Notes: generated from the letters alone by a model not told the origin. A stretch of DNA of 64,000 bases from Risungbinella massiliensis (GCF_000942395.1 NZ_LN812103.1:687394-751393); one strand, 5' to 3'; positions 48,416 through 57,670 are shown, counted from the stretch's first letter. Translations and numbers: made by a program.

Positions 48416-48533
48416 AACCCTTTAAAAGACTCTTGATCTAGAGAGGTGCGAGAGCATCTAAAGTCAAAAGCTACGTAAATGTTCTGTGATCAAGATTTGG
48501 GTTCAGTAATTCAATTACAAAACCAGTCTTGTC

Positions 48534-48575
48534 AAAGAATCTCGAAGAGGATACTTCTTTTTGGGATTCTTTTTT
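48534..48575 (+). terminator. Terminator after ispG
   Basis: aaagaatc / gattcttt stem with inner aagag / cttctt pairing, followed by tttttt. Confidence 0.75.
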
Positions 48576-48643
48576 CTGTAAGGATATTTTTTTGCTTTCT
48601 CCCCATACTATTTTCGAGCCTTTGAAACGAAGGAGGAAGTAGC

Positions 48644-48862
48644 ATGGGAAGAGTCGCATTACTATTAGTGATTATTGGAGCTCTGAACTGGTTACTAGTC
48701 GGTGTATTTGGTTTCGACCTAGTGGCTGCGGTTTTTGGTGGAGACGCTACCAGAGAATCCTCAGCATTTAGCCGTATTATTTATACGTTGGTAGGGCTTG
48801 CAGGAATCTACTCTATTAAATATCTCTTCGAAAACCGTGAGACATCACGCAATGTAGACTAA
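48644..48862 (+). CDS. DUF378 small membrane protein (YuzA-like)
   Basis: 72 residues, ATG after gaaggaggaag. Two helices: ALLLVIIGALNWLLVGVFGF and FSRIIYTLVGLAGIYSIKYL; the GALNWLLVGVFGFDLVA motif is the DUF378 signature. Function unknown; often general-stress-associated. Single-gene unit. Confidence 0.92.
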   Translation: MGRVALLLVIIGALNWLLVGVFGFDLVAAVFGGDATRESSAFSRIIYTLVGLAGIYSIKYLFENRETSRNVD

Positions 48863-48887
48863 TAACCATATTTTGATCTAATGAAAA

Positions 48888-48914
48888 AGCTCCAGTCCTT
48901 TCTGGAGCGTTTTT
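48888..48914 (+). terminator. Terminator after the DUF378 gene
   Basis: gctccag / ctggagc with a 6-base loop, then gttttt. Confidence 0.85.
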
Positions 48915-48978
48915 GTTTATAATGTATAGCATTCGTTGTAAATAAAGACGCTCATGTCGTGGGCTAGGAGGGAACAAA

Positions 48979-49698
48979 ATGATATTAATTGGATTGAGTG
49001 CGCATTATGCAGACCATCAATTGCAACTCAACCGAGACTATCATGATGCTGTTGTCAAATCAGGCGGAACTCCCATAATTTTACCACTTCTAACCGATTC
49101 GGTTCGTCTGGGTAGCCTTGCAGATCAGCTAGATGGATTGATATTAACTGGTGGTTTTGATATAAATCCGCTTTATTTTGGCGAAGAACCAGCCGCTAAA
49201 CTAGGTGATGTCTCTCCTGAACGTGATTCATTTGAATTAGCATTTTTAAATGAATTTTATCCAACAGGTAAGCCGATCCTTGCGATATGTCGTGGACTTC
49301 AAGTTCTGAATGTGTTCTTAGGAGGTACCTTGTATCAGGATTTGCCAAACCAATATCCAGATTCAATTCAACATTCTCAAAAGGCTCCTAGACATCACTG
49401 TGCTCATTCTGTCCTCCTAAAACCCAACTCCATACTGGCAAAATCTTTTCAACAAGAAAAGATATTTGTCAATACGTATCATCATCAATCGATCAAGAAG
49501 ATCGCTAGCTCTTTAGAACAGATAGGCAATGCCACTGATGGGGTAATAGAAGCCGTTGAGTCTTCTGACAAAAAACGTTATTTAGTAGGTGTACAATGGC
49601 ATCCAGAAGGAATGTTTGATACAGACGATAATTCTAGAAAGTTATTTCAGCAATTCATATCAGTATGTCAGAGTCAAAAAGACACAATAAATGTATGA
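48979..49698 (+). CDS. Gamma-glutamyl-gamma-aminobutyrate hydrolase family protein (PuuD-like)
   Basis: 239 residues, ATG after aggagggaac. Class I glutamine amidotransferase fold: LDGLILTGGFDINPLYFGEE, nucleophile Cys in AICRGLQVLNVFLGGTL, and the His-Glu pair in VGVQWHPEGMF. The QDLPNQYPDSIQH segment is typical of the PuuD group, which cleaves gamma-glutamyl conjugates. No putrescine-pathway genes are nearby, so the natural substrate is open. Confidence 0.9.
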   Translation: MILIGLSAHYADHQLQLNRDYHDAVVKSGGTPIILPLLTDSVRLGSLADQLDGLILTGGFDINPLYFGEEPAAKLGDVSPERDSFELAFLNEFYPTGKPILAICRGLQVLNVFLGGTLYQDLPNQYPDSIQHSQKAPRHHCAHSVLLKPNSILAKSFQQEKIFVNTYHHQSIKKIASSLEQIGNATDGVIEAVESSDKKRYLVGVQWHPEGMFDTDDNSRKLFQQFISVCQSQKDTINV

Positions 49699-49763
49699 AC
49701 TTCAACCTGAGTTAACAGAATAGTCCGCTATAGGGATTAATGCTATTTGTCACATGGAAATAA

Positions 49764-49791
49764 AAAAGCCGAACAATTCCGTTCGGCTTTT
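49764..49791. terminator. Bidirectional terminator before cydB
   Basis: aaaagccgaac / gttcggctttt, perfect 11-bp stem with a 6-base loop, between convergent genes. Confidence 0.9.
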
Positions 49792-49798
49792 GTACATA

Positions 49799-50830
49799 CT
49801 ACAATGAAATATCTTCTTTTTCTCCTTTTACATACTTTGCATTAAATAAGAAGAGCCATAACAGTAGTAAGAGGGAAGGGATCAATAACAATAGGCCTGC
49901 CAGAAAGGCGATTACCAAAGCCCAACCTACCGCTGGTGTGGTTACGGCACTTTCGATGGTAATGTATGGATAGAGTAAATAGGGTAGATGGGAGTATCCA
50001 TAGCCAAAGAAAGCAAAGGCAAATTGAGCCATGACAAACAGAAAAGCTGTTCCCAATCGTTTTCGGCGATAGATAAAAAAGGTTGCAATCAAGAAACAGA
50101 TTAAGGAAGCACCAAACATCCATCCAATGGCGATCATCTTCTCAAAATGAATAGGGTTGTGTAGAGATAAGCTCCAAAAAACACCTAAACTCGCCAGAAT
50201 GGTAGGACCTGCCCAAAATAAAGCGTATTTTCGTAGTTGATCGCGAGCAGGTGTATCCTTTGCGCGATCTGCATAGAAGGTAAGAAAACTAGCACTGATA
50301 AATAACACACTTACTAAAGCCAAGAAGACAACAGCCCAAGAATAAGGACTGGCGAATAGGCGATCAGCTAAGAAAATTACTTGACCAGAGCTATTCTTTT
50401 CTATAAAACCCCCTTCAGAAATAGTTAGCACAGTAGACAGCGATGCTGGGATAAATAAGCCCGATAAACCGTAAAGGAACAAGAAAAAGGAACTTTTTCG
50501 GGCACCATAATTGCCAAAAGCATAGAATGAGCCACGAATAGTCAATAAAACGAGTGCGATACAACCAGGAATGAGCAAAGCAGTTCCGTAGTAGTAGGCT
50601 GTATCAGGGAAGAAACCAACCAGTCCTACAAAGAAAAAGACGAGAAAGACATTGGTTACTTCCCAGACAGGCTTTAAATAGCGGTCAATAATTTTACTTA
50701 CTATATGATCTTTTTTAGTGAGATGGCTGTAGTAAGAGAAGAAACCAGCTCCAAAGTCGATCGAAGCAACAATTAGATATCCATATAAAAACGTCCATAA
50801 GACAGTAATTCCAATTAGTTCAAGCTGCAT
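49799..50830 (-). CDS. cydB: Cytochrome bd ubiquinol oxidase subunit II
   Basis: 343 residues, about nine membrane helices. TVLWTFLYGYLIVASIDFGAGFFSYY at the N-terminus and the DRYLKPVWEVTNVFLVFFFV and RGSFYAFGNYG motifs fit CydB. It supports heme b595/d assembly with CydA in a high-affinity terminal oxidase. It starts one base after the cydA stop (transcribed cydA then cydB). Confidence 0.95.
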   Translation of the reverse strand: MQLELIGITVLWTFLYGYLIVASIDFGAGFFSYYSHLTKKDHIVSKIIDRYLKPVWEVTNVFLVFFFVGLVGFFPDTAYYYGTALLIPGCIALVLLTIRGSFYAFGNYGARKSSFFLFLYGLSGLFIPASLSTVLTISEGGFIEKNSSGQVIFLADRLFASPYSWAVVFLALVSVLFISASFLTFYADRAKDTPARDQLRKYALFWAGPTILASLGVFWSLSLHNPIHFEKMIAIGWMFGASLICFLIATFFIYRRKRLGTAFLFVMAQFAFAFFGYGYSHLPYLLYPYITIESAVTTPAVGWALVIAFLAGLLLLIPSLLLLLWLFLFNAKYVKGEKEDISL

Positions 50831-50831
50831 T

Positions 50832-52181
50832 TTATGCTTCGCCTCCAGCTTGTGGTGTAGAATGCCGTTCTTCTAACTCATCTTCCGCACGATTCTGACG
50901 GAACAGACGGAACAAGACGATGGAAGCGACTATTCCTAGCAGGATGTATAAGCAAGTAAAGAGGTAGAACATAGTTTCCACCCCATTAGACAGGGTAGCT
51001 GCTTGATCAACTCGCATGATTCCTACAATAATCCATGGCTGACGACCTACCTCAGCAAAGATCCAACCAGCCTCAATCGCGATAAAGGAGAGAGGAGCAC
51101 CTAGGAAGATTCCCCATAATAACCAACGAGCAGGCTGATATTTTCGCCAAATAAAGAACAGATACAGAACTGAGACCAAGATCAGATACATCCCGATTGC
51201 TACCATCGTATCGAAAAGGTAATGGATATAAAGCGGTGGCCACATACTGCGAGCATATTGGTCCAATCCTTTTACTTCTGTGTCTGGAGAGTTACCAGCC
51301 AAAATACTGAGTGCATACGGAATCTCAATTGCATTTTCAATCTCTAATGTCTCTTCATTCAATGTTCCACCAAAGATTAGAGGAGCTTCTTTTCTTGTCT
51401 CGAAATGCCATTCTGCTGCGGCCAATTTTTCTGGTTGATATTTTGCCAGGTATTTTCCTGAGATATCTCCAGCTACAGCAGTTAAAATTGCCATAATCGC
51501 ACCTGTGATCATAGTTAGTTTAAGCGCTTTTTGATAGTATACATGGTCGCGTCCTCTTAGGATAAAAAAGGCAGCAAGACCAGCTAACAAGAAACCACTG
51601 GTGAGATAGGCAGAAGATAATACGTGACTTACTCTACTCGGTGTAGAAGGGTTTAACATAGCTGCAATCGGATCTATATCAAAAAACTTTCCAGTTGCGA
51701 GATCGTAGCGAAAACCAGTAGGTGAGTTCATAAAAGAGTTCAAGGTCGTAATAAAGATAGCGGAAAAAGCAGATCCGATTACGATCGGTATGGAAGTTAG
51801 CCAATGCCAGATAGGATTTCGAAAACGATCCCAAGTGTAAAGATATATCCCTAAAAATATGGCTTCAAAGAAGAATGCGAATGTTTCCATAAAAAGGGGT
51901 AGACTGATAATATTTCCGGCCAATTGCATGAAATTTGGCCACAATAGAGTTAACATCAGACCAATACATGTTCCAGTTACGACACCTACTGCAACAGTAA
52001 TAACAAATCCTCGGGTCCAACGACGTGCTAATAAAATATAATGATGATCTTTTTTCCAAATGCCAATACCTTCTGCGATCGAGATAAACAAAGGAACACC
52101 TACCCCGATGGTGGCCCAGATAATATGAAATGCTAACGTTTCAGCAGTTAGTAATCTGCTCCAAATAACAGATTCCATCAT
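50832..52181 (-). CDS. cydA: Cytochrome bd ubiquinol oxidase subunit I
   Basis: About 449 residues starting at the ATG (52181) that follows agaggagacacgg; a longer in-frame reading adds 14 unlikely residues. Quinol oxidase core: WSRLLTAETLAFHIIWATIG at the N-terminus with a conserved His, the GRQPWIIVGIMRV motif late, and a short Q-loop of the Bacillus type. Forms the bd oxidase with CydB. No cydCD is present in this window. Confidence 0.95.
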   Translation of the reverse strand: MMESVIWSRLLTAETLAFHIIWATIGVGVPLFISIAEGIGIWKKDHHYILLARRWTRGFVITVAVGVVTGTCIGLMLTLLWPNFMQLAGNIISLPLFMETFAFFFEAIFLGIYLYTWDRFRNPIWHWLTSIPIVIGSAFSAIFITTLNSFMNSPTGFRYDLATGKFFDIDPIAAMLNPSTPSRVSHVLSSAYLTSGFLLAGLAAFFILRGRDHVYYQKALKLTMITGAIMAILTAVAGDISGKYLAKYQPEKLAAAEWHFETRKEAPLIFGGTLNEETLEIENAIEIPYALSILAGNSPDTEVKGLDQYARSMWPPLYIHYLFDTMVAIGMYLILVSVLYLFFIWRKYQPARWLLWGIFLGAPLSFIAIEAGWIFAEVGRQPWIIVGIMRVDQAATLSNGVETMFYLFTCLYILLGIVASIVLFRLFRQNRAEDELEERHSTPQAGGEA

Positions 52182-52234
52182 ACCGTGTCTCCTCTCATCT
52201 TGCTCATGACTCATCATATACAACAGGATTGAGA

Positions 52235-52252
52235 TTGTACATTATTTCACAA
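52235..52252. promoter_or_regulatory. Rex-like operator upstream of cydAB
   Basis: TTGTACATTATTTCACAA: read on the minus strand TTGTGAAATAATGTACAA, it fits the Rex pattern TTGTGAA-N4-TTCACAA with one perfect half and 5 of 7 in the other. It lies 54-71 bases before the cydA start. Rex senses NADH/NAD+ and represses cyd genes in Bacillus, so low-oxygen induction is likely. Confidence 0.6.
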
Positions 52253-52342
52253 ACTCATTCAATAATTGTACACATTTATGCAAATGACAGCTTAGTAAAG
52301 GAGGAAATTGCGCTTACTTCATAATTATGCTAAATTTTGATT

Positions 52343-52615
52343 ATGTTCAATATTTTAATAGGCTATATCGTGATAATAAATTTAGTCGGTTTTATCAATA
52401 TGGGCCGAGACAAACGTCGTGCAGAAAAAGGTGAATGGAGGATACCAGAAAAAAACTTCTTTCTGATTGCGCTAATTGGAGGCGCAGTTGGTGTTTTTTC
52501 AGGAATGCAGAATTATCGTCATAAAACTAAACATTGGACGTTTGTAATTGGAATCCCTCTTTTAATCATTTGGAATGTGGGACTCTTTATTTTCGTGTTC
52601 CAACTTCTTATGTAG
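52343..52615 (+). CDS. DUF1294 membrane protein
   Basis: 90 residues from ATG 52343. LVGFINMGRDKRRAEKGEWRIPE and LIGGAVGVFSGMQNYRHKTK with three hydrophobic segments are the DUF1294 signature. Function unknown. The nearest good Shine-Dalgarno, aaaggagg (52297-52304), is 38 bases away and sits before a separate 10-codon reading (TTG 52308 to TGA 52340), so translation may be coupled to a short leader. Confidence 0.88.
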   Translation: MFNILIGYIVIINLVGFINMGRDKRRAEKGEWRIPEKNFFLIALIGGAVGVFSGMQNYRHKTKHWTFVIGIPLLIIWNVGLFIFVFQLLM

Positions 52616-52641
52616 CCTAGCGTATTCGTTAGGCTTTTTTT
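52614..52641 (+). terminator. Terminator after the DUF1294 gene
   Basis: agcctagcg / cgttaggct (one G-T pair) with a short loop, followed by ttttttt; it overlaps the stop codon. Confidence 0.8.
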
Positions 52642-52699
52642 ATGCGTTCTCATACTCCTACTATTTGAAGAGAAAACTAGGAGAAGAGGAGGGAATTTA

Positions 52700-53539
52700 A
52701 TGTTGGCTAATATTATCTCATGTTTGTCTCTCATGTTTTTTTTCAATCCACCCATACCTAATTCGTTTCATTTTACCTACCAGGATCAGCATTGGTATGT
52801 TCCTTATTCCACACTAGGTTTTGATGGGGTTGATCCTACTACTATTTCCCCATTGCTATGGGATAGATGGATTCAAAAAGAGGTGGTACCGAAGATCGAA
52901 TGGAAGGCACAAGATGCTAAATTTCTCCATCGCAAGATGGTTGCCCATCGGTTGGGTAATAAAATAGATAGAACGAAAACATGGGAAAACTTGTATACTT
53001 CAACCTATCAAACGATTCCTATCTATACATATTCAGTTCGCCCAAAGTTATCCTATCAACAACTAAAGCGACTAAAGCAAAAAAAACTTGGAGAGTATAC
53101 TACATACTTCCAGCAGAGTAATGAGAATCGAACACGTAATTTAGAACTCTCATCTTGTGCAATAGATCACAAAGTGGTTATGCCGAATGAAATATTTTCC
53201 TTTAATCAGACAGTAGGAATGCGAACAACACAAAAGGGATATCGGTTTGCCAAGATCATTGTAAAAGGTGAATATAGTGAAGGGGTCGGAGGAGGAATCT
53301 GCCAGACTTCGTCCACTTTGTTTAATGCTGCAGATAAAGCTGGATTACGTATTATTCAACAAATAAGCCATAGTAGATCCGTTCCCTATGTTCCAAAAGG
53401 GCGGGATGCGACTGTTTCGTGGGGTGGACCTGATTTTCAATTTCAGAACAACCGACCGACTCCTATACTAATTGTTTCTGACATAATGAATGGAGTTCTT
53501 CATATATCTATTTATGGAGAAAATGATAACCAATTTTAG
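52700..53539 (+). CDS. VanW family protein
   Basis: 279 residues, ATG after gaagaggaggg. The C-terminal VanW domain is clear: NLELSSCAIDHKVVMPNEIF, SFNQTVGMRTTQKGYRFAKI and the GGGICQTSSTLFNAADKAGL motif. The N-terminal half has no match I know; a hydrophobic stretch at residues 3-16 may be a signal anchor. Related proteins occur with or without glycopeptide resistance; no van genes are present, so a cell-envelope role in ordinary physiology is more likely. Confidence 0.88.
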   Translation: MLANIISCLSLMFFFNPPIPNSFHFTYQDQHWYVPYSTLGFDGVDPTTISPLLWDRWIQKEVVPKIEWKAQDAKFLHRKMVAHRLGNKIDRTKTWENLYTSTYQTIPIYTYSVRPKLSYQQLKRLKQKKLGEYTTYFQQSNENRTRNLELSSCAIDHKVVMPNEIFSFNQTVGMRTTQKGYRFAKIIVKGEYSEGVGGGICQTSSTLFNAADKAGLRIIQQISHSRSVPYVPKGRDATVSWGGPDFQFQNNRPTPILIVSDIMNGVLHISIYGENDNQF

Positions 53540-53721
53540 CCAAAAAATGAACCTTTAGACCAGAGAGATTTTGAGCAAAAACGATTGATATAACTTGGAT
53601 TCATAAATTTCACGAGAACGACAAATCAAGGAACATCTTGTTAAGGCTTTCAGCTTTCGCTTTTCCAAACTCATTTTTTTGTTATAATGGGCACCATGAA
53701 ACTGGTACAAGGAGGAGTTGG

Positions 53722-54714
53722 ATGAAAAAAATCCTACTCAGCGGACTTGTGGTCGCGGGTGTCGTTGCCTCAGGCTCCATGATTGCCTATGCAGCAATGG
53801 AAAACGAAGTGACTATTCAGTTCAGTGATGGTAAACCTACGATTGTCAGCGAAGGGTTGAACAATACGCTTGCCGAAGCATTGGAAGATGAGGGGCAAGA
53901 TGTTGCAAAATTAAAAGAGCAATATGTCCCAAGTGTTGGTTGGGATGCTCCTGTGAAGGATCAAGCCAAAGTTCAATTAAATTGCAAGTGTAACGTTTCG
54001 CTAACAGTCGGAGGCCAAAAGGTAGGCGATTTTCAAACTACCCAAACTACAGTTGCTGATTTCCTGAAAGAAAAGAATGTAGTTTTAGGCCAATGGGATG
54101 AGATGAATGCAAGACCAGATCAAAAAATAACCAACAATCTTCAGTTAGTTATTGATAAAGTAGAAGAGCATATTACAAAAGAAGTGAAAAAAATCCCTTT
54201 TGAAAAAGAAGAGAAAAAAGATGACAAACTTGCCAAAGGGGAAAAGAAAGTGGAGACCAAAGGGAAAGATGGTCGAGAAGTGTTTATGGTTTCCACACTG
54301 TTCAAAAATGGTCAACCTTTCTTAAAAGACGGTCAACCTGTTGTTAATCGGACAGTAGTAGAAAAGGTAGATCCTGTAAAAGAAGTAGTTCGGATTGGAA
54401 CCAACGAAGAGCTAGCAAAGGATACTACAGCTGGACCTCTACCACAGGGAACACCAATTACGTTTGAGTCAACCTGTTATAATCTTTCTGGAACTACTGC
54501 TTCTGGAAGTCCAACAGGCCCTGGCACGATCGCAGTTGATCCTAAGGTAATTCCACTTGGAACTAAGTTATATGTGGAAGGTTATGGTTGGGGAGTTGCA
54601 AAGGATACAGGTGGTAGAATCAAAGGTAAGATTATTGATGTTTGGAAACCACCAGGTCCAGGTTGTACCCAGTGGGGTCGACGTGATGTAAAAGTTTGGA
54701 TTGGTAGCAAATAA
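53722..54714 (+). CDS. G5 and 3D domain secreted cell-wall protein (YabE-like)
   Basis: About 330 residues from ATG 53722 after acaaggaggagttgg. Signal peptide (ILLSGLVVAGVVASGSMIAY), two DUF348-like segments (about 28-150), a G5 domain (about 155-235) with Lys-rich insertion and a C-terminal 3D domain: the Asp residues in TIAVDPKVIPLGTKLYVEGYG, AKDTGGRIKGKIIDVW. This is the Rpf/YabE/YuiC-type layout: a muralytic transglycosylase active on peptidoglycan, useful in growth or spore outgrowth. Confidence 0.92.
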   Translation: MKKILLSGLVVAGVVASGSMIAYAAMENEVTIQFSDGKPTIVSEGLNNTLAEALEDEGQDVAKLKEQYVPSVGWDAPVKDQAKVQLNCKCNVSLTVGGQKVGDFQTTQTTVADFLKEKNVVLGQWDEMNARPDQKITNNLQLVIDKVEEHITKEVKKIPFEKEEKKDDKLAKGEKKVETKGKDGREVFMVSTLFKNGQPFLKDGQPVVNRTVVEKVDPVKEVVRIGTNEELAKDTTAGPLPQGTPITFESTCYNLSGTTASGSPTGPGTIAVDPKVIPLGTKLYVEGYGWGVAKDTGGRIKGKIIDVWKPPGPGCTQWGRRDVKVWIGSK

Positions 54715-54745
54715 ATAGACAGCATTCATAAGATAAACACAATAT

Positions 54746-54786
54746 AGGCGGAATTTCGGGAAACTTCCTGAGATTTCGCCTTTTTT
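54746..54786 (+). terminator. Terminator after the G5/3D gene
   Basis: ggcggaatttcggg / cctgagatttcgcc imperfect stem with wobble pairs, then tttttt. Confidence 0.8.
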
Positions 54787-54885
54787 GTTAGTTGATTTTT
54801 TCCATATTTTAAGGTTTGTTGTTCCATTTTTCGGGTAATAGCAGAGTAAGAGAAACAAAAGAATTGGATTTTTTTACAAATTTTC

Positions 54886-54914
54886 TTGGAGTTGTGACAA
54901 AAAGTTGTTATACT
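54886..54914 (+). promoter_or_regulatory. Promoter of the 484-residue unknown gene
   Basis: TTGGAG (54886-54891), 17 bases, TATACT (54909-54914); start codon 34 bases on. Confidence 0.6.
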
Positions 54915-54947
54915 AGTGACAAGGAAATTTGCATCCGAGGTGTATCC

Positions 54948-56402
54948 ATGGTAGGTCGTTTGGAAACCGGTTCTGTTGACATCGAAGAGTCTTTTCCGCA
55001 AAATGGTAGCAATATTATCCCGTTTCGACAAATAGAAAGAGTACGCGAACTCCGAGATCAAGAACAAAAGCAACTGTTCGTTTCAGACTTTGGCCAATGG
55101 TTTCAACGGTATTATAGGAAAGAGAGCCAAACAGACTGGCAAAATCGTTTCAAAGAGCTGCTTCAGTTGCCACTCAATAGACCGATTCCGTCTCGCTTAG
55201 AGCTATCTTATCAGCATTGGTTGATGTTCGATTCGACTAGTATGAATAACCGACGCCCAGTCGAAATATGGGCTTCTACTATTCGTACAAAACAAATGGA
55301 TGACCGGATATTCCATAGCTTTTGCCATTCTCATTTCGACTGTTTAGAATTGGTAGAAGAGGGCATACATACGGTACTATTTTGTTCTTTGCTGACTGGA
55401 AAGCACTACAAAGTAAAAAAGGACAAGTTAACGAGAAACGAGCCGCTTATTTTTGCTCGCTTAATTCGTTGCGGGAATCGCTATGAACTCTTTGGCCCTT
55501 ATGCATCTTTTGTACTTGAGATGAGAGGGGAGATACTTGTGCAACTAGAGAAATACAAACAACAAGAAGAGCAGCACGATATTGCAACTCGTGAGGACGG
55601 ATGGAAATTGTTAGGCTGGGCTATTCAGAAAGCGAAAGAAACAGAGAGAATTGAAAACATCATGTCTACTCCAGCGGATTTACTGGATCAAATGCGTTAT
55701 AACATTATGTGGCCAGAAGGGGAAAAGCGGACGGAAAAGCGGGGATTACCTGTACACGTTATGCAACAGTTAGAACAATACTATGTATCCCAGATTACTC
55801 CATTACAAAAAAAGACTCAACTATATTACAGCCGTTCTTTGGAGCTACTGTTTCAATATGTATCATTACGGTTTGGTCAGTCCTTTGAATGGTCTAAGTT
55901 GACAGAAGATGTCTTTAGTCATTTTCTAGGTGTGTGGTATATCGAGAACAGTGAGCCAACACCAAATGCTTCCCGTGTTTTTTTAAATACTTTAAAGAGC
56001 TTGTTTCGATGGTTAGGTAATGAAGGGATTAGCTCCGTATACCATTCCTTCAAAAAGGTATATATTCACCTCATTCGCTCTCTTCCAGCGACATTAGAAG
56101 TAAAAAAATGGTTAAAAGAACATGGAAGTGCAATCACTACTCAATTGGAAGAGACTCCTGTACATGACGTCTTCTTGCTCTCTGTATCTACAACGGGACC
56201 CGTAGTCTATGTTGGAAATCAATGGAGAGAATGTAACTTATTAAACTTCCCTTCCCTATATGTAAACCAACGTTTTTGGATTCGTGGTAGTCTTATCGTT
56301 CAACAACATCTCTGTACCATTACGGAACTAAACCAAATATATCCTATGGTACCATTAGAAGAAGAAGCTATACGCGACTCCTCTTTAATGGCCAGAAAAT
56401 AA
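54948..56402 (+). CDS. Unknown protein with a recombinase core-binding-like region
   Basis: 484 residues from ATG 54948; the longer reading from 54816 runs over its promoter. No signal or membrane segment. Residues of about 285-375 (VSQITPLQKKTQLYYSRSLE, LLFQYVSLRFGQSFEWSKLT, ... ASRVFLNTLKSLFRWLGNEG) resemble the helical SAM-like core-binding domain of tyrosine recombinases, but no catalytic Arg/His/Tyr domain follows. The N-terminal half (PVEIWASTIRTKQMDDRIF, CLELVEEGIHTVLFCSLLTG) is unfamiliar. Function unknown. Confidence 0.7.
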   Translation: MVGRLETGSVDIEESFPQNGSNIIPFRQIERVRELRDQEQKQLFVSDFGQWFQRYYRKESQTDWQNRFKELLQLPLNRPIPSRLELSYQHWLMFDSTSMNNRRPVEIWASTIRTKQMDDRIFHSFCHSHFDCLELVEEGIHTVLFCSLLTGKHYKVKKDKLTRNEPLIFARLIRCGNRYELFGPYASFVLEMRGEILVQLEKYKQQEEQHDIATREDGWKLLGWAIQKAKETERIENIMSTPADLLDQMRYNIMWPEGEKRTEKRGLPVHVMQQLEQYYVSQITPLQKKTQLYYSRSLELLFQYVSLRFGQSFEWSKLTEDVFSHFLGVWYIENSEPTPNASRVFLNTLKSLFRWLGNEGISSVYHSFKKVYIHLIRSLPATLEVKKWLKEHGSAITTQLEETPVHDVFLLSVSTTGPVVYVGNQWRECNLLNFPSLYVNQRFWIRGSLIVQQHLCTITELNQIYPMVPLEEEAIRDSSLMARK

Positions 56403-56512
56403 ATCGCAGCCATTCCAGATCAAGCGGAAGGTTGCTTTTTGTTTTGTGTATAAGTCATTTCTAGTTTTCCTATACTATGATTGCACTCAACTTTTTTAGG
56501 AGGCGATGTGTG

Positions 56513-56665
56513 ATGCCAAGGAAAAATGCCAAAAAAAACGATATAAACAATTTAATCGCAGAAGTTGGTAATGAACTCGGAGTAAATCAAGAGACCCGAA
56601 GCATCAATGGAAACCCAAAACAATTCGCAGCTAAGATGAAGAAAGCGATCCAGAAACGCACCTAA
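56513..56665 (+). CDS. Small basic protein, unknown (possible spore protein)
   Basis: 50 residues from ATG 56513 after taggaggcg. Asn/Lys-rich: PRKNAKKNDINNLIAEVGNE, then NPKQFAAKMKKAIQKRT. Size and composition recall minor small acid-soluble spore proteins, but I see no diagnostic motif. It has its own terminator. Confidence 0.65.
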   Translation: MPRKNAKKNDINNLIAEVGNELGVNQETRSINGNPKQFAAKMKKAIQKRT

Positions 56666-56676
56666 AGTTGAGAGCA

Positions 56677-56707
56677 AGACACCTCTAGAAATAGAGGTGT
56701 CTTTTTT
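56677..56707 (+). terminator. Terminator
   Basis: agacacctct / agaggtgtct perfect 10-bp stem with a 6-base loop, then tttttt. Confidence 0.9.
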
Positions 56708-56830
56708 GTACTTTAAGAAAGTATAAGTTTTTTATGGATAAAAGTATAATAAAAATAAGGCTTTCGCCAGTAAGAAATAGGCGATAATTGGAGTTATTCT
56801 AATTAGAATAGAAAGTAGGAGCTAATAATT

Positions 56831-57670
56831 ATGAAATTTGTAGATTTACATTCTCATACTACAGCCTCTGATGGAAAGTTGACTCCTTTAGAATTACTAC
56901 AATATGCGAAAGAAAAAGGACTCTCAGCTCTTGCTATTACGGATCATGATACAATCGAAGGAGCAATAGAAGCAGCAAAATATACCAAAGAATTTCAGTT
57001 GGAGATAATAATTGGAGTAGAACTCAATACTGTTTGGAATCAACGGGAAATTCACATGCTGGGCTATTTTGTAGACCCAGACAACCCAAGATTGCAGGAG
57101 CAATTAATAACTCAACGAGAGATGAGAATTGCTCGTTCAGAGAAGATCTTGGCACGCTTACAGGAATTGGGTATTGCGCTTACGGTGAATGACGTATTAA
57201 GTGAGCTGAATTTTAATTCTGCCAGGGATATTCTGCTACCACATATCGCGGAATTGATGGTAAAAAAAGGATTTGTCTCTTCGAAACAAGAAGCATTTCA
57301 GCGTTATATTGGAAAAGGGAAACCTGCATATGTATTACCAACTGCTTTAACACCAATAGAGGCAATAAAATTGATTCAAGAGTCTGGTGGTGTAGCAGTG
57401 GTAGCTCATCCAGGTATCTATCAGGAAGAAGGATTATTACCAGATCTGGTAGAAGCGGGTCTTGATGGAATAGAAGTTTATCATCCAGATCATGGAGCAG
57501 ATGAAAGAGAAAAGTATGCCAAATTGGCAAAAAGTTATAGATTAATAATTACCGGTGGTTCTGATTTTCATGGGGAGCAAGAGGGGAAGATGTTTCATGG
57601 AGATTTGGGATCGCAAGCACAATTTGTTGCTGAAGATATAATAGATCAGCTTCGTACTGCCAGAAAATAA
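56831..57670 (+). CDS. PHP domain phosphoesterase
   Basis: 279 residues, ATG after gtaggagctaata. PHP metal motifs: DLHSHTTASDGKLTP, ALAITDHDTIEGAIEA, VVAHPGIYQEEG, and GGSDFHGE. Length and layout fit the YciV/RNase AM-type 5'-3' nuclease or 3',5'-nucleoside bisphosphate phosphatase subgroup. Single gene; substrate not certain. Confidence 0.9.
   Translation: MKFVDLHSHTTASDGKLTPLELLQYAKEKGLSALAITDHDTIEGAIEAAKYTKEFQLEIIIGVELNTVWNQREIHMLGYFVDPDNPRLQEQLITQREMRIARSEKILARLQELGIALTVNDVLSELNFNSARDILLPHIAELMVKKGFVSSKQEAFQRYIGKGKPAYVLPTALTPIEAIKLIQESGGVAVVAHPGIYQEEGLLPDLVEAGLDGIEVYHPDHGADEREKYAKLAKSYRLIITGGSDFHGEQEGKMFHGDLGSQAQFVAEDIIDQLRTARK

Noticed and set aside
52700-53539. VanW gene as evidence of glycopeptide resistance
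   Set aside because: No vanRSHAX genes nearby; VanW-domain proteins are widespread in sensitive Firmicutes.
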